A stretch of 64,000 nt of DNA from Tomocerus qinae (Eukaryota > Arthropoda > Collembola > Entomobryomorpha > Tomoceridae), in assembly GCA_020055645.1 (NCBI GenBank), contig CM034547.1, positions 38,667,909 to 38,731,908 on the forward strand, read 5' to 3'. Position 1 is the stretch's first letter. Each line of letters starts with the position of its first letter. Positions 47,701 to 64,000 of the stretch are shown in pieces. The notes beneath the pieces were generated by a model. That model was not told the DNA's origin and ran no database searches. It was given only the letters and a program-made list of their open reading frames with translations. The translations under genes and the position numbers were made by a program.

Positions 47701-50700
47701 ATTTCTTTTTATTTTGTATACTATAATCTTTAACCTTATGTTATGTTTAACGTTTGGTGTATTCTAATGCTATTGCTCCATATACTCACAAATTATAAAT
47801 TGTTTAGATGCATGAAAACCATTCGCTTACGAAATTGTGGAATCGTTTGAAAAGGTTTCCCAATAAGACATAAAACTATGGGCAATTTGTTTAAAATGAC
47901 ATCAATAATTTACATTTTCAATACAATGTCAATACAACAGTTTTGATAATACTACTGTCTTCATATTTAATGCAGTATTTAATTTTACCCAACTATTATG
48001 CATAAAACTTGTAAACAATTCCATATCCTATCAGCTAGTACAATCGCATTTTTGTAAGGTTACTGTTCATTCTACTTAAATAGCCAATGAATTGGTTAAT
48101 GTACATTATAGTTTATTACTACAGACATTCAATTTCATTAAATATTTCAAAGGCCGTTCTTTGCTTGACTTTTCCAGTTTTATCAGTTCTCTTTTCTGTG
48201 TACGCTTAATATAATTAATATAAAATTATATTTGAATGCGTGCACAAAAGAAGTTTTCATTGTGACATTGGTAGAAGGGGGGAATGCATTTTACATGAAT
48301 ACTGGTATCTTGTACCTCCCGTTGTATTTACATATTATTTAATAATGTATGATATAGTCCAACTGCGTTGCTAAACTAATTATAATAGGACGGGGGATAC
48401 TTGCTGCTCAGTAAGTATTCCGCACGTATATCAGTTGATATTAAACAAAATGTCGGAAGGAAATCGAAATAATTGCAACCCTACATACAGTATTACCGGT
48501 TAATCAACCATAAAATACAAACAGTGAATGCATAACTATAAATTATAGTTCATAATATGTAATATACTAAAGGACACATTAGTGGAAAGTAATGTGGTCT
48601 GGTAAAAGGGCAGGTATGTAATGGCACTGAAGGTGCAAAGAAGAAAAAGTCGTGACAATAATTAATTAGGAGGTAAATGAATGAGTATTTATGAATTTAG
48701 GTTGCTCTTGTGTTCTCCGTAGTTAACACAAATATACTCTGCATGATACAGGCAAGAACAATGCCCAACTTTCTCTCCTATAGACTTGAGTACATGGTGA
48801 ATACATATATGATATGATTATAAAGAAATAATTGAATGCTACTTGTATTCACAGACTTAGGTAATAGCCGAATTCTGTGACTGTTTAATAACAAGGAGAA
48901 ATAAATGCATTATAGATTTCGGTTGGCAGAAATACAGAGTAGCAGGTCTACGTTGCTACTTTTATGAGTTAGTTGATTTGTTTCGCCTTGCTTTATTAAT
49001 GTCATTTAGCCCGAGGGCATCACGTAATGAAACCCGTAACTATTGTGACTGCATGGACGAAGTTTGCTGACTGAGAGTGTGACTTGCCGTTAGGTAAGCG
49101 AAATGACTTGATGTATTACCACCTATATAATATAACCCATATAGCTAATGTACATGTAAGTATGTACACGACAACATCGCCCATTTTCATCAACAGTTTA
49201 CTTCACACCGACCACGACACGATACATTCCATCGATTATTCATTACGAATTGCAAGTTTGTAATCATTAAGAATGTATTTGTTTTATGTCTCAAGTTTAC
49301 AATTGGAATAAGAGCAAACGGAAGGTTGCTCTGTAATAATACAAAGACTCAAGTGTGTACACGTTCAGAATTAAGTAGGGCTCTTTTCATTACACAGGTC
49401 AACCAAGTCAAATAAATACTCCCAATAATGCATTTCGAAATCATAAGCCAAATAAATGTTAGTAAATCTATTCTGCCCTACTCTAGTAAATGGTGCACAT
49501 AAATGGATTTAATATTATTTGTGTTTTAGGGCCTCTACTAAGTAAGCCATGTGTGTTAAAGCAGTACATAACACAGTATATGAACTAGACCAATAAATTA
49601 TATGCCATAAACTGCCACTTGACTTTCACATCTGTAATAATTTACAAGTATGATGTTATTTTCAATTTCAATTTAAGGACAAAATTAAAGATAAAAGTAT
49701 TGGAAAAGAAACGTTCGTTACTTAATGGCAGATCAGTCGCCTTATATATCCTTACTATGAAATCTGAAATATTAAACATACCTTCGTTTCGTTACATGAC
49801 ATCAATAAATGTTTAAACAATCTCGCATTGCACGCGCACAAAATTGCGCTACTTGAATATTATATTTCTATAGAATTGACTCAGGAAAAATGAAGCAAAT
49901 AAACTGAATAAATAAGCTTACACGACTAAAGTCTCAAGTCGGTTGTACTGTACTGTATTCCTAAATTCTTAAATGTGTTCCAATTTCCTACTTATGTCCT
50001 TGTCACCAGGAGGTCAGAGTTGGAACATGTCAGAATGGTAGAAAAGAAATAAGGTGTCCAGAGGAAAATGTCTACTACAGGAGGGCGATATGCACTTTGA
50101 ATTATTAAACTACTTTAGTAAGTACTGATATAGCAGCACTAAACTACATAATCTTAGTAGTAAATGCAGTTGTAAATACTATCTACCAATATACTGCTCT
50201 ATTAGGAGTAAAAGTTGTTATTACGAGCAACGATACTCTTTTTGATTATATTTCATGTTCATCCATTTCCCTTGTGGCTGGTTCCTACTGTTTCATATTC
50301 TGTAGGTAGAGTTACCTATGTATAAGATGACTTTTTTACTTGGAGCGGTAGGTTGGGTGTGAGTGAGTATTGTAGAATAGGTAGAAGAGATTAGATAGTC
50401 GAACAAATTGCAAAGAGTAGTCCTGCTCTTCTGATTAGGTAATACAATAGTCTTTTCCAAATGTTACATAAATATAGTTGATTAGTACAGAATGCAGAAG
50501 AGACAGGTTTCGCTTGGCTTAGGCTTTGGGTTCATTTGATCACACAACAACGGGCGTTTGATTTCGAGCGACTCTTCGACCAGAGAAATACTAACATGTA
50601 TGTATTAAGATCAGATGAAATTTAATTGAGACTATTATTGCATTGTATGGAGAGTAGGTGTGTTGCATTGTGTTAGTGTTTTGTTTACAATTAGTCTTGC

Positions 50701-53700
50701 TTGGTTTGGTTCACACAAACATTTATGCTAATAATGCTAAGACACGCATACCAAATATCATATGAACGAGTGAACCTCTACACTAGATTAGATTTCAACT
50801 GTGGCCACTTGCATAACAAACTTTGGTACATAAATACCATCTTACATGACATGACGATGGAACTTAGACTTTGATTTAGAAACGAGGACATGACAAGACA
50901 ACCACAAAACAAACAACAATCAGTGAGAACGGAACGGTCCAATTAATTTCATTTTCATTTTGCTACACATGATTCTGGTTGTACATGTTTGCAAAGTGTA
51001 AGATTGGGGCGTATTGGTAACTTAATATGTAGATGCCTACCAATATGCTAATACATAATAATAAATGTGTGCTATTCAAGTAGTAGCGTATAGTACTTAA
51101 AATATTTTCCATGAGCCAGTTCAGTTGCCATTTCTTGCTTGCATATGTAATTCGATTAGCTGATTCATTGTGGCTTGGCAGAGAAATGCAATTATGCATT
51201 TGAATAGATAAGTAGAGGTTTGACATTTTACATTAACTTCGCTTTCCATTTCATTCCAATTCACTCACATCACAGTTTTTTGAAACATTTGTGAGAGCCA
51301 CATTCTCAATTCATTAATTAGCAATTAGTAGTTGCATATTTGTACATAGGCAGTAACTGGGAGCGCATCCTTTTCTATCCACTTTTTATTTGATTAGTTC
51401 CACTTTGAGGTTTTTCCTATTCTCATGCCATTTCGTTTCATGACATCCTGACGTTCAAACTTTTTGTTGTGTCAGTCTGTGTGTCCCCTTCAAGAGTTTC
51501 TCTTTCTTAAGCCAAGTCGCACGCTTCTCATGAGTGTTTATCACAGCGCAATCAATAATAGTTCATAGTTCATTTTCATACTTTACTTTTATTCCAGGGT
51601 CCTTTTCAATTTCAATCATTACTTCAATCCAATCAATTCGCGTGGCTATATCCTAATCTTACACACCTCTTTACTTGATTCAAATATAAAAACTTATCTA
51701 GAAAAGAGTTATTAATTAGTGCATAACATCTACAATTAAATACAATTTGCAACTAAGCAGACTTAAAAAATGATAAATATAAGTTATACAAACAAGTTTG
51801 TGGTTCAGTTAATTTTTCATTTTAAGAACAATTCATCCTCATAGAAAAAAACTAAATAGTAAGGAGAGCTGCAAGTTTCTTGTACTGATGAGATTTGAGT
51901 GAACGAGTTTAGCTTACATGACAATAAGTCTACCAACAATAAGATGATCCAACTCCTTTTTTACATCTCTTCATAAATATCTTAAGAATTAGCTTATCTA
52001 CAGAAATATAAATATGATTACAATTACAGAATACATAAGGTTTTACAATAGATTACATAATAACAATGTCGTAGATGTCGACTTAGTCTATTTGGGATGA
52101 TATTAAATTACGCTGCAACTGCACATTCCAAACGTAAGGCAATACTTGCTATTATACACGGATGACGTATAGTAACATAGTTATTCGCTTAATTCTAATG
52201 TGTATACATAATGTACGTCTACTAAAGGCTATTTTAGTGTCTTTATCAGAAAGCAGATCAGCAGCCGTAACTCAATAAGATAGCCGTAGTTGCTGCAGAT
52301 TTGCATAAATAGTTGTGTATATTGTGTAAGCTACCTAGGTTCCTTAGCTTACGATTTAAGATATCTCGGTGTATGTAAAACGTAAATGCAGTGATTTCGT
52401 GAACAACAAACATATTTAAGATAACAGTGCGATGCGACACGACACGACGCAACACAAAACAAACAATAAAATATTATGCAAGGCTAGCCTATATAATATA
52501 ACGTTGCCATTAAATTCTTCTCTGTATATGCACGACTACTAAATAGCTACTTACATAATATGTAATTTATAGATCTGTAGTCGTATGTATGTGTATTTGC
52601 TTAAATATTTGTGCAGTATTGTTCTGTTCTGAGTAGCAAAGTATAAAAAGGGCAACATCTACATACTTAACATAGTTTCCTTGGCTCAGCTCAGACTTAA
52701 CATAACGTTAGAATACAATAAGAATATAATATTTTGAGTACAAACAGTGAAGTAGAATTCAAACATAAACAACATAGCGAGCATAACTCAGACTAGAACA
52801 ATTTGATTATAATATTTATTCATATGTACTTCTAAACTGCATTTATTGTTGCAATTGCAATGCAAGAGAAGCTACCATTTCCTTGCCTTGTCAGATTAGG
52901 CTTGTGTATGGCTTAGCTGTGCAAAAACCCAGTAATAAGAAATAGTCAACAACTGAGTGAGTCCCAATAGCACCAGAAAACACGAGACCATATACTAGTC
53001 GAAGAAGAAGGCAGTACTAGTGCAGTGTAGTTCAGGACAAGAAAGAGTCCCACATTTCCCAAGATGCAAAATGCAAATAGATGTAGATACGGTCAGGCTA
53101 GGATGTAAATGTGACTTAACTAGCACCAGTTGTTAAGTTACTAGACAGAGCACTCGTGTTTGTCGGTGTGGGCTCCGCTCCGTTCTTGTCATGTCAGTTG
53201 CTCCTCTTTACTGAATTACTTAGCTAGCGTGATACAATAATAATGAAAATGGGTTTGGCCTCCCATGCTAAGCAAACCAGCCAAGTATAGAGTAAGGTTT
53301 CCACTCACTCGTATTTAAGCACACATACACAACTACAAGACAAAGTCGAGTTTGATTAAATTTAAATAAGATACAGCGCTTAATGTATGACTGCACTCAA
53401 ATGTAACCTGGATTCTCTGCATCTTCATATTGCATCTCTGATTCTATTTACCTACCTACCGTATACTACCGACACACTATTATGGGTACTTATACATATA
53501 TAGGTGTAATAGTAGTAGCACTTTATGTGATCGCTGCCTACACTCATCTTTGCATTTCGAACTGCTATTATACTCAAAAACTGAGGAGTATAGAGCAGTC
53601 AGCGGAGGAGTTGTCGAGTAGGGCAAGTGCACTCAAGGTAATAATATAAAGACGCAGCAGCAGCAACGGTGGGTTGGCTACGTCGAGTCCGCCTGAAGAT

Positions 53701-55005
53701 ATTGCATTGCAGGAGTACTATTAAGATTGCACATTAATTGCTCTCTGTTTTGTCTCATGTGGGGAGGATGGATGGATGGAGAAAGTCAAGAAGTGTTTCA
53801 CTTCAGAGCGGAGGGAGCTGATTGTAAGTGAATGACTGAAGTTAAAGACAGACTCCGAATTCGGTTCCGTCGGCTACCTGCTTCACCCCACATAAGTACG
53901 CCAGAGAGACAGAGTAGTACCAAGTCCGCTGGAACGAGTACTTCTTTAAGATCCATCCGTCTGTAAGTATTTAGTAATGCATATCGCAACGGAATGAATG
54001 AGCCAAACCAGGTGAGGCAAGGCCGGGTCAGGTCTTCAGGACAGCTATTAAGTGAACTTGCGGTGTGACTTACTTAAATGTTCCTAATTGTAATTGTTGA
54101 GGATATAATATGTATTTACATATTGTGTATAGTGTGTAATAGTTAGCTATGTAGTTAGTCCACCTAACTAAATTTAATTAGTACATATATGTATGTATAT
54201 AGCTATAGATGTGTGTGTGTGTGTAGTTAGTACAGAGTTAAGTTAACGAAGGATTTCTTGTTATTTATTCTGGGTCGACCTTTCTTCGTTTTGTTTGGTT
54301 ACGTTGGGTTTGGTTTGGTGAGAGGGATGTCTCCTAGCCTAGACGGAGGCACAGACAGTCTGGAGCCTGGAGACGTCTCAAGTCACCGGATTCAGTCTTG
54401 TACACCAACAGCAGGACAGAAGTGTCTCCTCATTCTTCTTATCCATCCAAAATTACTTTACATTTGATTACGAATGAATGCGAGCGAACGATGCGAGCAA
54501 CATTCAACTTCTCATCTATAGATCAGCTAGCTTAGTTAGTTAGTTTACTAATGTCTCTCAAGTAGTGTCCCACGTCTTTTGGTTGACTTGACTCGAACGC
54601 GACTGTCTCTTCTCTCTGAATAAACACCACGTGGATCCAGAAATGACAATAACAGACGGAAACAACTGAGTCAGCAGACAAACAACTTCTCTCCGCCAAT
54701 CTGCACAGCAACTTCTTTAATTCTCTGCTCAGTAAGTATTTCTCTGGAACAGCCTCAGATACCGCAGCTATTTCTGTAACTGCATTTGAGTATATGGACT
54801 CAGTCAATTGAGGTGACAGTCAGTCAGTCGGGTGGGTAGATCGGAGGGACTCTGTGTGCCTGGGCAGAGTGAGAGAGAAGAGAGGGGGAAGAGGAGATGT
54901 GGGGTTGGGCTCCAGTCTCGGCGAAACTGGAGAGTGAGTGAGGTGACAGACATCGAGTGAAGTTCCTTGGCGGATATTATAAGACACACTTTGAGACAAT
55001 TAGAA
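44772..55005. other. Gene-poor region; 3' flanks of MAIP1-like and semaphorin genes
   Basis: About 10 kb of AT-rich sequence with no open frame of recognisable type on either strand. The semaphorin 3' UTR occupies part of the right end; an AATAAA on the minus strand at 54269-54264, 740 nt past its stop, is a candidate polyadenylation signal. Short GT and TATG microsatellite runs occur near 54.2 kb. Confidence 0.5.

Positions 55006-64000
<8,995 letters not shown>

Overview
This is a 64 kb piece of an AT-rich, intron-bearing animal genome. It has short exons with GT-AG junctions and long, TE-sprinkled introns and intergenic DNA. The gene set is starry night/Flamingo, a Cdc34-type E2, CRTC, a MAIP1-like mitochondrial protein and a transmembrane class 1 semaphorin. 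This fits an arthropod, most likely a hexapod or near relative; the sequence alone does not identify the species. There is nothing bacterial, no CRISPR array, and I found no tRNA or rRNA gene.

Layout: (1) 1-5.1 kb, minus strand: the first coding exon of a starry night/Flamingo/CELSR cadherin (signal sequence to first cadherin repeat). The rest lies off the left edge. (2) 5.1-17.6 kb: no convincing gene, but three good small transposon copies (hAT-like 585 bp and 120 bp elements with 8-bp target duplications, and a 136-bp foldback) plus a palindromic TTAA-flanked MITE. (3) 17.7-20.4 kb, plus strand: complete UBE2R/Cdc34 gene, four coding exons, 244 aa. (4) 20.4-27.4 kb: no gene seen. (5) 27.4-41.0 kb, minus strand: CREB-regulated transcription coactivator (CRTC/TORC), eight coding exons, 524 aa, with all junctions in phase. 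A 1,050-bp Ginger-like element with 362-bp inverted arms sits in its largest coding-region intron. (6) 42.2-45.0 kb, plus strand, divergent from CRTC: MAIP1-like gene, three exons, 326 aa, with a second copy of the palindromic MITE just after its stop. (7) 45-54 kb: no gene seen. (8) 55.0-63.3 kb, minus strand: the last eight coding exons of a semaphorin-1a-type gene (543 residues). The upstream exons are off the right edge.

The genes are functionally unrelated neighbours, not a pathway cluster. Two of them, Flamingo and Sema-1a, act in axon guidance and cell polarity at the membrane. CRTC is a kinase-regulated coactivator, UBE2R a cullin-RING E2, and the MAIP1-like protein is mitochondrial. 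I do not see a new multi-gene system. The most interesting non-genic items are the Ginger-like long inverted repeat in the CRTC intron, the two related palindromic hairpins, a 58-bp minisatellite carrying repeated TATA-like motifs, and a possible unannotated CRTC exon.
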